DNA of 18,429 nucleotides from an uncultured Eubacteriales bacterium (GCA_934476315.1 CAKSNQ010000033.1:1-18429); one strand, 5' to 3'. Shown: positions 6,842 through 15,165, numbered from the stretch's first letter. The notes: a model not told the origin generated them from the letters alone. Program-made: numbers and translations.

Positions 6842-8137
6842 ATGCAAACTGAGCCCATCACACCACAGCCGACCCAAGCCCCCGCGAAAAGTCGCGGTGC
6901 CGCCGCCCGCCTCTTGCGCCGCCTGACTCTGACCGCCCTGTTTATCGCACTGGGCGTCGCAGTCAAATCGGTGACAAAAATCACCCTCCTGCCCTTCGGC
7001 GCGGGGGGCATGCAGATCAGCTTCGGCGGTATCTTCACCTTTTTCCCCGCCGCCTTGTTCGGACCCGTCTACGGCGGCATCGCCAGCGCCATGTCCGACC
7101 TGCTGGGGCATCTCATTGCCCCGACCGGCGCCTATATCCCGTGGCTGACGCTCTCGGCGTTCGCCGGGGGAGTTGTCAAAGGACTGCTTTGGCGCTGGCT
7201 CACCACCACAGGATTGCGCCGCGCCCGCCTGCCCGCCGCCGTCCTCTTCCTCTGCCTCGGACTGCTCGGAGGCGCCACCGGGCTCTCCCTGCAACACGAC
7301 GGCATCCTCCCACGCGGAACCTGGATCGCAAAGCAAAGCCAGCTGCCCACCCGCTGGCAGATCGAGCAGAGTGAGGAACTCTCACCGCTCTCCCGCTTCG
7401 CCGTCTCGCTGGCAAAATATAACAAGGACACCTTCACACTGATCGCCCTGCCGACCGACACGGGTGAAGGCGCGCTCGTCGTCCTCCCGCAAGCCGTCAT
7501 ACAGCCCGACGGCTCCACCGTCACACCGACCAAGCTGGAGCTGTCCGACCTGAACCACCCGCTGACGCTCTCCATCCCCGCCGCCTACCGGACGGTCAAA
7601 TTGTCCGGACGCGCCGTGGAGGAGGGGACGCTGACCGTCCTTGCGGACCCCGACAGCGCCGCTGCCGCCTTCGCAGGGGAGCACGGGCTTCCCTGCCGCG
7701 CGCCGACCGACGGAGAGCGGAGCGCCGTACCCGCGGCTGACTGGAGCCTGCGCTCCTCCGACACCTACCGCAAATACCTCTCCGGCTACCTCAATTTTGC
7801 CTGCGCCGGGCTGATTCTCGTCGCCCTGATGGGGCTGGGATTTCTGGGGCTCAACCTGCTCGCCGAGCACCTCCGCCGCAAAAATTTCCGCGGGGAGCAG
7901 TACCTGCGCATCGCGCTGTGCATCATCGCGTCGGGCATGCTGGTGACGACCGTCAATACCTGGATTCTGCGTCTCTACCTCCCCGCCTGGAGCGGACGCG
8001 AGTGGCTGATTCTCTGGATTCCCCGCGTCTGCGAGGAATGGATCGTCTGCCTCATCCAGGCGTACGCCATCTCGCTTCTTTATCGCATGCTGACCGTCGG
8101 CAGACTCAAAACCGTCTGGGCGCGTCTGCAAAAATAA
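6842..8137 (+). CDS. folT: FolT-type ECF transporter S component with large inserted domain
   Basis: The 431-residue protein matches folate-specific ECF S components in two blocks. Residues ~25-125 contain ITLLPFGAGGMQISFGGI, ALFGPVYGGIASAMSDLLGH and PTGAYIPWLTLSAFAGG. Residues ~354-420 contain the last helices (TTVNTWILRLYL, AYAISLLYRML). Ordinary FolT proteins are about 170-200 residues. Here ~230 residues separate the blocks: a helix (~129-148), a polar domain (~150-313) and another helix (~316-338). That topology would place the polar domain outside the cell. ATG 6842 is chosen because GGGAGG lies 10 bases upstream; the reading frame upstream of it crosses the riboswitch. The THF riboswitch supports folate as substrate. 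A FolT-fusion variant is the best call; the inserted domain is unidentified. Confidence 0.85.
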   Translation: MQTEPITPQPTQAPAKSRGAAARLLRRLTLTALFIALGVAVKSVTKITLLPFGAGGMQISFGGIFTFFPAALFGPVYGGIASAMSDLLGHLIAPTGAYIPWLTLSAFAGGVVKGLLWRWLTTTGLRRARLPAAVLFLCLGLLGGATGLSLQHDGILPRGTWIAKQSQLPTRWQIEQSEELSPLSRFAVSLAKYNKDTFTLIALPTDTGEGALVVLPQAVIQPDGSTVTPTKLELSDLNHPLTLSIPAAYRTVKLSGRAVEEGTLTVLADPDSAAAAFAGEHGLPCRAPTDGERSAVPAADWSLRSSDTYRKYLSGYLNFACAGLILVALMGLGFLGLNLLAEHLRRKNFRGEQYLRIALCIIASGMLVTTVNTWILRLYLPAWSGREWLILWIPRVCEEWIVCLIQAYAISLLYRMLTVGRLKTVWARLQK

Positions 8138-8202
8138 AAAAATACAGAGGCACACGCGACCAAAATTGCGCCAAGATGCCGGAATCCCACCGATATTTTA
8201 GA

Positions 8203-8242
8203 GGGGCTTGAAAACTCATTTTGAGTTTTCAAGCCCCCTTTT
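8203..8242. terminator. Terminator between convergent folT and kinase genes
   Basis: GGGGCTTGAAAACTCA (8203-8218) pairs perfectly with its complement at 8222-8237 around a TTT loop, then CTTTT follows. The 16-bp stem sits between the folT stop and the kinase stop at 8247, so it can serve both strands. Its core AAAACTCATTTTGAGTTTT is repeated exactly in the terminator at 16294-16336. Confidence 0.85.
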
Positions 8243-8246
8243 CCCT

Positions 8247-10340
8247 TTACGCTACCGGCAGGGTGATCGTAAATATCAGCTTGTGGTCAACATATTCATA
8301 GGTGAGCGTGCCGTTCATCGCCTCCACGTGGCTCCGGCAGATGTACAGCCCCAGTCCGATGTTCTCTTCGCCCTCGTTGCCGGAATAGTACGGGCGGAAC
8401 ACATCCTTGTCGCCCAGCCCCCGACCGTTGTCCGTGATGGTAATGACGCACTTGTCGGGCTTCCGGTGCGCCTCCAGCCGGATTCGGCTGCATTCCGCGT
8501 GCTCGATGGCGTTCATGACCAGATTTTGAAGCACCGACCGCAAGGCGTCGGGCTTGGCGAACGCGACACAGCGCTTCGCCGCAACCTCCATCACAATGCC
8601 GTTCGCCTCCGCGTCGGGGGCAAGCTCGGCGTAAACGGCGCCTAAGATTTCATCCACCGCCACGTCCACGGGGTTCTCCGCGACATACTTTCGTCGGGCG
8701 TAATCGGCAACCGCGGACAGATTTTCCTCCAGATAGGAGACCTTTGCCTCGACGATTCCGATGATCTTGAGCGGCTCCTCATCCCGCTCCCGCTGTCGCA
8801 GGGCGGCGAGATAGGTGCGGGCGGAGGAAAGCGGCTTTTTCATGTCGTGAGAAACAAACCGCAAAATCCGCTCGCGCTCGTCGATCATCATCTGCATGTT
8901 TTTCGTCTGTAGCCGAACCTCCGCGGCAAGATTGACGGTCAGCTGGCGGTTGCGGCTCTCGGACAGGATAAATTCCCGGAAGCCGATTACCAGAATCACA
9001 CCAAGCATCATGAGCGACAGCCACATCAGCGGACTGTACAGCAGATTCAGGCTTTCACGGAAGAAAAACATCACCCGGGCGGTGAGCACGACGGTCAGCG
9101 CGTTATTGATAAACAGCTCAAAGCGTTCCCCGCGCAAAATCGCGGCGGTGGAAAAGCCGAGAATTGTCAACCCCAGCACCGAGCCGATGACCCGGCAGGC
9201 AAGTGTGATCGCCCCCACCCGCGCGACATCGCCCAGCGGCGCGGCAAAGGCAAGCCCGACGTAGATGAGCGACAGCGCGACGGCGGGGTACTTCACGGGG
9301 ACCTTGACAAAGACCCGCGGCAGAGTCAGCGACGCGCCGAGCAGGAATCCGCCAATCGCCGCGGAGCGAATCGCCAGCCAACCATAAGGCATGGCTGTCG
9401 CGCCGACCAGCGACCGGGAGGCAAACACGCCGACCAGCACGGAAAGGGCAAAAACAAGTTGCGGCACGAACGCGCGCGCCCGCTTGAGAATACAAACAAA
9501 CACAAAGATCAAAAACGTCATGAGCGCCAGCAGCGCGGTAACCAGGCGGAAATGCCTGCCGCCCTCCACAACGGCACGTACCTCCCGGTCGGGACCGATG
9601 ATCGGCGTGCCGACAAAACCCACCTGCCTGCCCTCCTGCGCCTCATAATGAATCGTGACAATACAGCCGTTCTGAATCGGGTTTTCGTTCCAGATGCGGC
9701 TCGACACAATGAGCGGAACATCCAGATAAACGCCCTGTGTCCCGTCCACGTGAGCGACCGTTTCGTCAAAGGCGAGCGCCTGGTCTGTCGTCGCATAGCC
9801 CACCGAATCAAAGCCGGTCAGCGTCCCCATGGACGCCGCGGGCTGAACGCGCACAAATACGTTGCACGCGGAAAGGAGCGGCGGCAGATACATGGTCAGG
9901 TGCAACCGCTCGTCCTCCCCGATGTAGTCGGCATAAGGCGCGAGCGACCCCTCCCAGTCGCCATCCGCCGGGCTGATGCCCTCAATGTTGGTGATGACGT
10001 AGCGAATTGTCCCGCGGGAGGTCATCGCCTCGCCGTTGTGCTCGTTGGTGACGGCGCTGGACAGAATCTCCGCATATTCGTCCGGGTAGTAGTTGTACGC
10101 CGTCAGCCGCCTCACCCGCAGCAGATCGTTCACACTGACGGTGGTCGCCGTCAGCGTCTCGTTGATGGCGACCCGGTTTTCCGGGTCGTAGCCGACCTGA
10201 ATTTCATAGGTGGTGCTGTGCGCGGGAGCGATGTCAATTCTCCGGTCCTCCACCGCCGGAAGCACAGCGCAAAGCAGAGCGCCGAGTATTGCAACCGCGG
10301 CAAAAAGCGCAAGAGATACGGTTCTTTTTTTCATTGCCAT
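8247..10340 (-). CDS. Sensor histidine kinase with seven-helix membrane domain
   Basis: The 697-residue protein begins with a signal-anchor (~residues 5-28), then an extracellular domain of ~225 residues, then seven hydrophobic helices (~266-455), a short coiled linker and a catalytic module. The H box is FVSHDMKKPLSSARTYL with the phospho-acceptor His near residue 498. The N box is NLVMNAIEHA (~605), the G1 box DNGRGLG (~640), and the G2 box GLGLYICRSHVEAM (~667). The architecture resembles the 7TMR-DISM class of sensors, whose extracellular domain often binds carbohydrates; that ligand guess is inference. The gene starts 7 bases after the regulator stop, with AGGAG in the regulator's last codons. 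It almost certainly phosphorylates that regulator. Confidence 0.9.
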   Translation of the reverse strand: MAMKKRTVSLALFAAVAILGALLCAVLPAVEDRRIDIAPAHSTTYEIQVGYDPENRVAINETLTATTVSVNDLLRVRRLTAYNYYPDEYAEILSSAVTNEHNGEAMTSRGTIRYVITNIEGISPADGDWEGSLAPYADYIGEDERLHLTMYLPPLLSACNVFVRVQPAASMGTLTGFDSVGYATTDQALAFDETVAHVDGTQGVYLDVPLIVSSRIWNENPIQNGCIVTIHYEAQEGRQVGFVGTPIIGPDREVRAVVEGGRHFRLVTALLALMTFLIFVFVCILKRARAFVPQLVFALSVLVGVFASRSLVGATAMPYGWLAIRSAAIGGFLLGASLTLPRVFVKVPVKYPAVALSLIYVGLAFAAPLGDVARVGAITLACRVIGSVLGLTILGFSTAAILRGERFELFINNALTVVLTARVMFFFRESLNLLYSPLMWLSLMMLGVILVIGFREFILSESRNRQLTVNLAAEVRLQTKNMQMMIDERERILRFVSHDMKKPLSSARTYLAALRQRERDEEPLKIIGIVEAKVSYLEENLSAVADYARRKYVAENPVDVAVDEILGAVYAELAPDAEANGIVMEVAAKRCVAFAKPDALRSVLQNLVMNAIEHAECSRIRLEAHRKPDKCVITITDNGRGLGDKDVFRPYYSGNEGEENIGLGLYICRSHVEAMNGTLTYEYVDHKLIFTITLPVA

Positions 10341-10347
10341 TTTGTCA

Positions 10348-11013
10348 TCACTCTCCTGTAAAGCAGTAGCCTTTTCCGAACTCGGTGCGGATCATCCGCA
10401 CCTCCCCGCACGCCTCGGTCAGCTTGATGCGGAGCGTGGAGATGTGCCGCTTGATGGTCGTGGTGTGCAGACTTTTCATCTTCCATACATTCTCGTAGAT
10501 TTCGCCCGGAAGAAAATACTGCCCCGCGTGGGTCATGAGGAACAGGAGAATGTTGAATTCGGAGGAGGTGAGCGCGATGGGTGTACCGCGATAGGTGCAG
10601 GTGCGCTTTGCGGCATTGACGGTCAGCCCGTTGGCGGAAACGGTAGCTTTCTGCACCGGCAAAAGCCGCAACGAAAGCCGCGCCTCGAGCAATTCGGGCG
10701 AGCACGGCTTGACCACATAGTCCAACGCGCCCTGCGTGAACCCCTCCATCATGGACTCCTCCGAGCCGATGTCGGACAGGATGACGACCGGCGGCAGCTC
10801 GTCCAGCGCGTCAAACAGCGCCATACCGCTGCCGTCGGGAAGAACGAGGTCCAGAATGATGCCCTCCGGCGCCACGGTTCCGGCAAGCTCGATTCCGCGC
10901 GCCAGCGTGGAGGCACTAAAGACCTCGTTTTTCGCGCCGAAATAAGCGCTCAGCGCCTCCCGCTGTGCGTCGTTGTCCTCGATGATAAGCAGTTTTCTGT
11001 ATTCGATCGTCAT
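10348..11013 (-). CDS. OmpR/PhoB-family response regulator
   Basis: The 221-residue protein has an N-terminal receiver: acidic pair E12-D13 in IIEDND, phospho-acceptor Asp55 in IILDLVLPDG, Ser80 in VILSD at the usual Thr/Ser place, and Lys102 in DYVVKP. The C-terminal winged helix shows LTSSEFNILLFLM and TTTIKRHISTLRIKL, the PhoB-type recognition region. Length is typical. ATG 11013 is chosen because a G-rich ribosome site (GGCGGGGGC) ends just upstream; a start at 11040 is possible but lacks a site. It is first in a two-gene operon with the kinase and is divergent from the surface-protein operon. Paired GGTTACGAT repeats in the shared upstream region are likely targets. Confidence 0.92.
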   Translation of the reverse strand: MTIEYRKLLIIEDNDAQREALSAYFGAKNEVFSASTLARGIELAGTVAPEGIILDLVLPDGSGMALFDALDELPPVVILSDIGSEESMMEGFTQGALDYVVKPCSPELLEARLSLRLLPVQKATVSANGLTVNAAKRTCTYRGTPIALTSSEFNILLFLMTHAGQYFLPGEIYENVWKMKSLHTTTIKRHISTLRIKLTEACGEVRMIRTEFGKGYCFTGE

Positions 11014-11055
11014 GCCATGCCCCCGCCTCAAAATACACAATTTTTCATCCCTTAT

Positions 11056-11085
11056 ATCATATCATACTTCCGGTGAAAATTTCAA
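11056..11085 (-). promoter_or_regulatory. Putative promoter of the two-component operon
   Basis: On the - strand TTGAAA (11085-11080) is followed at 18 bases by TATGAT (11061-11056). A second overlapping TATGAT lies at 11066-11061. The distance to ATG 11013 is ~35-40 bases. Confidence 0.55.
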
Positions 11086-11096
11086 CAATTTTTTTC

Positions 11097-11115
11097 GGTT
11101 ACGATGGGTTACGAT
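11097..11115. promoter_or_regulatory. Tandem GGTTACGAT repeats, likely response-regulator site
   Basis: Two identical 9-mers GGTTACGAT lie at 11097-11105 and 11107-11115, one helical turn (10 bp) apart. OmpR/PhoB-type regulators bind as dimers to direct repeats with this spacing. The pair sits between the divergent regulator and surface-protein promoters, ~12 bp upstream of the regulator's -35 box. Binding by the neighbouring regulator is inferred. Confidence 0.6.
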
Positions 11116-11128
11116 TTCAGTTTCGGGG

Positions 11129-11157
11129 GTGATTTCCCGTGGAAAATATGCTAATAT
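11129..11157 (+). promoter_or_regulatory. Putative weak promoter of the surface-protein operon
   Basis: TAATAT (11152-11157) is a possible -10 box. The -35 position at 17 bases reads GTGATT, a poor match. A small palindrome TTTCC-CGT-GGAAA covers 11133-11145. A weak -35 box with the repeats ending 13 bases upstream fits an activated promoter, but this is a guess from position. Confidence 0.35.
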
Positions 11158-11219
11158 TAAAAGGTAGACTTTACTGTGGGTTCCCCCTGCCGAAAGATAG
11201 ATGCGAAACGGAGCGAATT

Positions 11220-14200
11220 ATGAGTAACGAAAGAACAAAACACCTCACAAAAGCGGCGACAGCATTGCTTTTGGCTCTGCTGATCGCCCTCGGCGCCCTG
11301 TCGCTGGGCTTCGGGCTTACGGCGAAGGCGGCAACGCCGCCGAGCCTGACAATCGCATCGGGAACGACATATCGTTATTCGGTAAGCAAGAAAAACCCCG
11401 ATTCCGTAAAGTACGGCACCGCAACCGCCACTACGAGTAAAATGACCATCTCGCAGAGCGGAAATACCTTTACCATTGCGGAAACAGAAAACAACAAGCT
11501 GTACGAACTTGGCTACGTGCCGATCGTTACGTCCCTGAGAGTTCCCGCCGAAACGACACTGTACGTGACGCTGACCTTCACCCTGAGCGGCAAGAAAAAC
11601 GGAAGCGGCTCGGCGCAGGAAACGATCGAGCTGTTTGACTTCGGCTCCTCGGACGCTTCCTCCTCCCTCACGTTCAAAACGACGGCAAATTCCTCCGGCA
11701 GCTATACAAAGGCAAGCGACCGGAACGGGGACAACGGCATGTCGACAAATTATACCGTGACGGTCGCGTACCAGAACACGGGAACCACAACCAAAACCAT
11801 CTACCATTATTTCGGGTTCTTCGCCGGCGTCCATTACGGCTCCTCGAAAAGCCATAGGCTGGAGGCAAGCTGCACGGTGAGCAGCGGAACGGTCACGACC
11901 GGAAACAGCGTCGCCGCACAGATCGGCTTCGATCAAAGCGACGCGCGGACATCCGTGGCAGAATCAGGCAAACTCAGCTCGGCGACCTATTCCAAAAACA
12001 ACTTTGTCCCCGATGTCGCCTATACCTCTCTCACCAAGGAACAGCAGGATACAGTTAAAAGTCTCAACAGGTACTGCGATGACGACGAATCGTGGTTTAA
12101 AAACCGTCTTTCGGTCCAAAAGCTCTCCGAAACAAAACTGCAGATTTTTTACAATGACAAGCCAAACAACATCACGTTTGGACGCGTTGCCTACACTCCC
12201 TTTACCGTTCCGATTACCGTTCCGGCATATACGAAAAGAACCTATTATCTGACCTTTGAAATTACATACAAACGTGGCACCGATTCGGGTGCGGGATTTT
12301 TCGCAGAGTTGATTGAGGGCAGTGTTCCGGACGCCTTTAACACCGACACAACCGCAGATATGACGGGAAACACCAAGCTACGCGTGTATTCCACTAGCGG
12401 CGGTGTCACCGCCACCCATGCGGGAACGGTGGAGCTGGGTGTGGAACTCAATAACGACAGTGGCACCGAAAAAACCTTTAATCTGAGCTACGTGTTCTTT
12501 GCCGGACACAGAAATACAGGTATGTATCAACCACGACCGACATTTGAGCTGGAGCTGAAAAACATCGGTTACAACCAGTATACGGACACATACAGCGTCA
12601 CAACACAGAAACAGAACTGCAAGATTTCCGTAGCATCGACCGTTTCCGGTTTCACACAGCTCACGGCAACCGTGACCCCGAACACGGGGTACAGCCTGCC
12701 GAGCACCGTGACCGTAAAGGTGGACGGAAAAACGCTTGCAACCTCAAAGTACACCTACACCAAGAGCACCGGAAAGATCACGATACCCATGGATTACGTG
12801 AAGGGTGCAATCTGCATTTCGGCGTCGGGCGTGGCGAACCAGTATACGGTGACCTTTGACCCCAACGGCGGCACGGTCGATACCAAGACCAAGACCGTGA
12901 CCTATGGAACCTCCTACGGTCCTCTGCCGACGGCGACCCGCGCAGGCTATACATTCTTCGGGTGGTATACAGCGGCAACCAACGGCACCCGGGTGGAGAG
13001 TACCACCCGGGTGAGCAGAGCCGCCTCCCACACGCTCTACGCCCAGTGGGGTTTGACTCATGCAAATCACAAGGTATGCTATGCCCAGAATAACACAACT
13101 TGCGCCGGTTGCCGGCACGAATCGATCAAAACCTGGAAAGGATGGAACGGCACGGGCACGATCTCCTACGATGAAAGCGGCGTCGCTTACATCGCTATGA
13201 CAGAGGACGTCACCTCCAATCTCTCCGTTGCCCAAGGGAAAACACTCTATCTCTGCCTGAACGGGCATACGCTAACAGGCAACATTACTGTCAGCGGTAC
13301 CCTCGGGCTCAGCAACTGCAAGGGAGCCGGCGGAGTCTCTTCCTCCGGTAGCGCGATTATAGTAAACAGCACCGGAACGCTGAACTATTACAATGGTCTG
13401 TTGAGCGGCGGCAAAGGGGACAACGTACCACTGTACGTAAACAAAAACGGCATCGTAAACCTTTATAGAGCTCCCCATATTAGTAGCAAATCTGCCGACC
13501 GCGACTACGAAATCCGCGGCAACAGCCCGGGCTTTCTCCACCTTGCTACCAAGCTGGACAGTCCGTACGGCGGCAATCCAATCCGCGTCAATTTCGGCAC
13601 AGATTCGAGTGTGAGTCTGTCAAGTTACACTCAGGTGACTATCACGACCGGATGGTCCGACTACATGAGCGGCACAGAACCGACAAAATATTTCGTTCCG
13701 CGTGCCAACAGAAACGCAAAAGTCGAGCTGGACGCGACGAGCGGCGAGCTGGTTCTCCGGCGACTGCGCGTCACCCTGAGCGATGGCTCAAACACCTATT
13801 ATCTCAAATACAACGGCGGAAAGTTCGACACCGGCACTACCCTGCCCACCCGAAGCCGCCCGGGGTATAAGTTTGACGGATGGTACACCGCCGAGACCGG
13901 CGGCACCAAGGTCGTCACATCCACCACCGCGTTCACCGACGACGCCACGCTCTACCCCCGCTTTGTCGCTAACACCTACACCGTGAGCTTCAATGTAAAC
14001 TACACAGGCGGAACCAATCCGGGAAGCCGGAGCGTCACCTACGACAGCACCTACGGCGCCCTGCCGACACCGACCCGCGCAGGCTATACCTTCGTCGGGT
14101 GGTACACGGCGGCGACCGGAGGCACCAAGGTGGAAAGCTCTACCCCGGTGAGCAGGACCGCTTCCCATACGCTCTACGCACACTGGGAGGTTCTGGAGAT

Positions 14201-14552
14201 CGTCAGCATCGACATCACCTGGGGCGCGATGGAGTTCACCTACGCCGACGGCGACTGGAACCCCGAAACGCACCGGTACGAGAACGGCGGCTGGACGCCG
14301 ACCCACACCGGCGACGACCTGATTACCATCAAAAACACGGGAAACGTCGCGGTCAACGTGCAGTTTGAGTATACAGCGACAAATACCGCGGTGAGCGCGA
14401 GCTTTTCCGTGGAGGCGGAGCCGTTGACTGCCCCCGTCGCGCTCCCCGTGGGCGAGGAGAAAAAAATACGCCTGACACTGAACGGAAAACCGAACGCAAA
14501 GATGGACGGTCAGACCATCGGCGCCGTTACCGTGAAGATCGGAGGTGAATGA
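11220..14552 (+). CDS. Large secreted multidomain protein with InlB repeats and C-terminal WGxM domain
   Basis: The 1110-residue product starts with a signal peptide (helix ALLLALLIALGALSLGF, cleavage near AKAA). Two related beta-rich modules follow at about residues 98-223 and 318-454, then a CxISV repeat-type domain (~460-540). Three InlB/Listeria-Bacteroides repeats (GYxFxGWYTAxxGGTKV) lie at ~541-611, 861-917 and 919-990. Between the first and second lies a Cys-containing segment (CYAQNNTTCAGC, ~620-632) and a beta-helix-like domain (~637-845). The last ~120 residues (SIDITWGAMEFTY...WNPETHRY) resemble the two small proteins encoded downstream. No LPXTG, choline-binding or C-terminal membrane segment is visible. 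ATG 11220 is chosen for the GGAG at 11209-11212 and the signal peptide right after it. A role as a secreted adhesin or scaffold is inferred. Confidence 0.85.
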   Translation: MSNERTKHLTKAATALLLALLIALGALSLGFGLTAKAATPPSLTIASGTTYRYSVSKKNPDSVKYGTATATTSKMTISQSGNTFTIAETENNKLYELGYVPIVTSLRVPAETTLYVTLTFTLSGKKNGSGSAQETIELFDFGSSDASSSLTFKTTANSSGSYTKASDRNGDNGMSTNYTVTVAYQNTGTTTKTIYHYFGFFAGVHYGSSKSHRLEASCTVSSGTVTTGNSVAAQIGFDQSDARTSVAESGKLSSATYSKNNFVPDVAYTSLTKEQQDTVKSLNRYCDDDESWFKNRLSVQKLSETKLQIFYNDKPNNITFGRVAYTPFTVPITVPAYTKRTYYLTFEITYKRGTDSGAGFFAELIEGSVPDAFNTDTTADMTGNTKLRVYSTSGGVTATHAGTVELGVELNNDSGTEKTFNLSYVFFAGHRNTGMYQPRPTFELELKNIGYNQYTDTYSVTTQKQNCKISVASTVSGFTQLTATVTPNTGYSLPSTVTVKVDGKTLATSKYTYTKSTGKITIPMDYVKGAICISASGVANQYTVTFDPNGGTVDTKTKTVTYGTSYGPLPTATRAGYTFFGWYTAATNGTRVESTTRVSRAASHTLYAQWGLTHANHKVCYAQNNTTCAGCRHESIKTWKGWNGTGTISYDESGVAYIAMTEDVTSNLSVAQGKTLYLCLNGHTLTGNITVSGTLGLSNCKGAGGVSSSGSAIIVNSTGTLNYYNGLLSGGKGDNVPLYVNKNGIVNLYRAPHISSKSADRDYEIRGNSPGFLHLATKLDSPYGGNPIRVNFGTDSSVSLSSYTQVTITTGWSDYMSGTEPTKYFVPRANRNAKVELDATSGELVLRRLRVTLSDGSNTYYLKYNGGKFDTGTTLPTRSRPGYKFDGWYTAETGGTKVVTSTTAFTDDATLYPRFVANTYTVSFNVNYTGGTNPGSRSVTYDSTYGALPTPTRAGYTFVGWYTAATGGTKVESSTPVSRTASHTLYAHWEVLEIVSIDITWGAMEFTYADGDWNPETHRYENGGWTPTHTGDDLITIKNTGNVAVNVQFEYTATNTAVSASFSVEAEPLTAPVALPVGEEKKIRLTLNGKPNAKMDGQTIGAVTVKIGGE

Positions 14553-14556
14553 GCAT

Positions 14557-15108
14557 ATGAACAATGAAAGAGAAAAAAAAGACAAGAATAAGGAAAAGCG
14601 CCTGCTTCTCCTGCTCTTGCTCCTGCTTCTGATTGCGGTCATCGCCGTGTGCATCAGCGTCTGGGCGATATGGTTCCGGGAAAAAGCCCCCGTCCTCAAC
14701 CCCGACTATGCACCGCGTGACCCCGAGGAAAACGCCGAACCCATCGGGGACGACGGCGACCAAAAGCTCGAACAGCCCGAGGGCGGCGGCGCGGTGAGCC
14801 TGACCTACGCCAAGCAGGTCAGTATCAGCCTCTCGCAGAAGTCCGCGAGCCTGCTGTTCGCCAACCCGACCAAATCCAATCAGGACATGGTGCTCCGGCT
14901 TGTAATCGACGACGTCGTGATCTTCCAGTCAGGCAAGCTGATGCCGGGCAATAAGGTCTCCACGCTGAAGCTGCCGGACGGCATTGAGGAACGCCTTGCC
15001 GCGGGCGGCTATGACGGCAAATTCGTCGTTTTCTATTACGACTGCAAGAGCGGCGAGCGCGCCATCATCAATACCGAAATCCCCGTCAGCGTGACGGTGA
15101 CGGAATAA
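14557..15108 (+). CDS. Single-span membrane protein with extracellular beta domain
   Basis: The 183-residue protein has a charged cytoplasmic start (NNEREKKDKNKEKR), one very Leu-rich helix (~15-40), an acidic Pro-rich spacer and a C-terminal beta-rich domain (~75-183). That domain shows LLFANPTKSNQDMVLRLV, SGKLMPGNKVSTLKL and GGYDGKFVVFYYD, an Ig-like arrangement I cannot name, ending EIPVSVTVTE. ATG 14557 is chosen because GGAGGTG (14541-14547) lies 9 bases upstream; that site is inside the last codons of the large gene, so the two are translationally close. Its place between the large unanchored protein and two small secreted proteins suggests it is the membrane-bound partner of the set. 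Function is unknown. Confidence 0.82.
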   Translation: MNNEREKKDKNKEKRLLLLLLLLLLIAVIAVCISVWAIWFREKAPVLNPDYAPRDPEENAEPIGDDGDQKLEQPEGGGAVSLTYAKQVSISLSQKSASLLFANPTKSNQDMVLRLVIDDVVIFQSGKLMPGNKVSTLKLPDGIEERLAAGGYDGKFVVFYYDCKSGERAIINTEIPVSVTVTE

Positions 15109-15165
15109 GGACGCGTTCCGCGCACTCTCAAGAACCAAAGATTAACCACAGAAAGGAATCTTCGC

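Noticed and set aside
9459..10361. 300-codon + strand frame
   Set aside because: Antisense to the histidine kinase; Arg/His/Val-rich composition and no plausible ribosome site or domain.
11157..11936. 259-codon - strand frame in the surface-protein gene
   Set aside because: It would cross the surface-operon start and has no ribosome site; Cys/Arg-rich shadow of the signal peptide and first module.
14190..14552. LPXTG sorting signal at the end of the large secreted protein
   Set aside because: The C-terminus ends VTVKIGGE with no LPXTG-like motif, no hydrophobic segment and no basic tail.
13788..14699. 303-codon - strand frame
   Set aside because: Antisense to the large secreted protein and the membrane gene; composition is that of a shadow frame.
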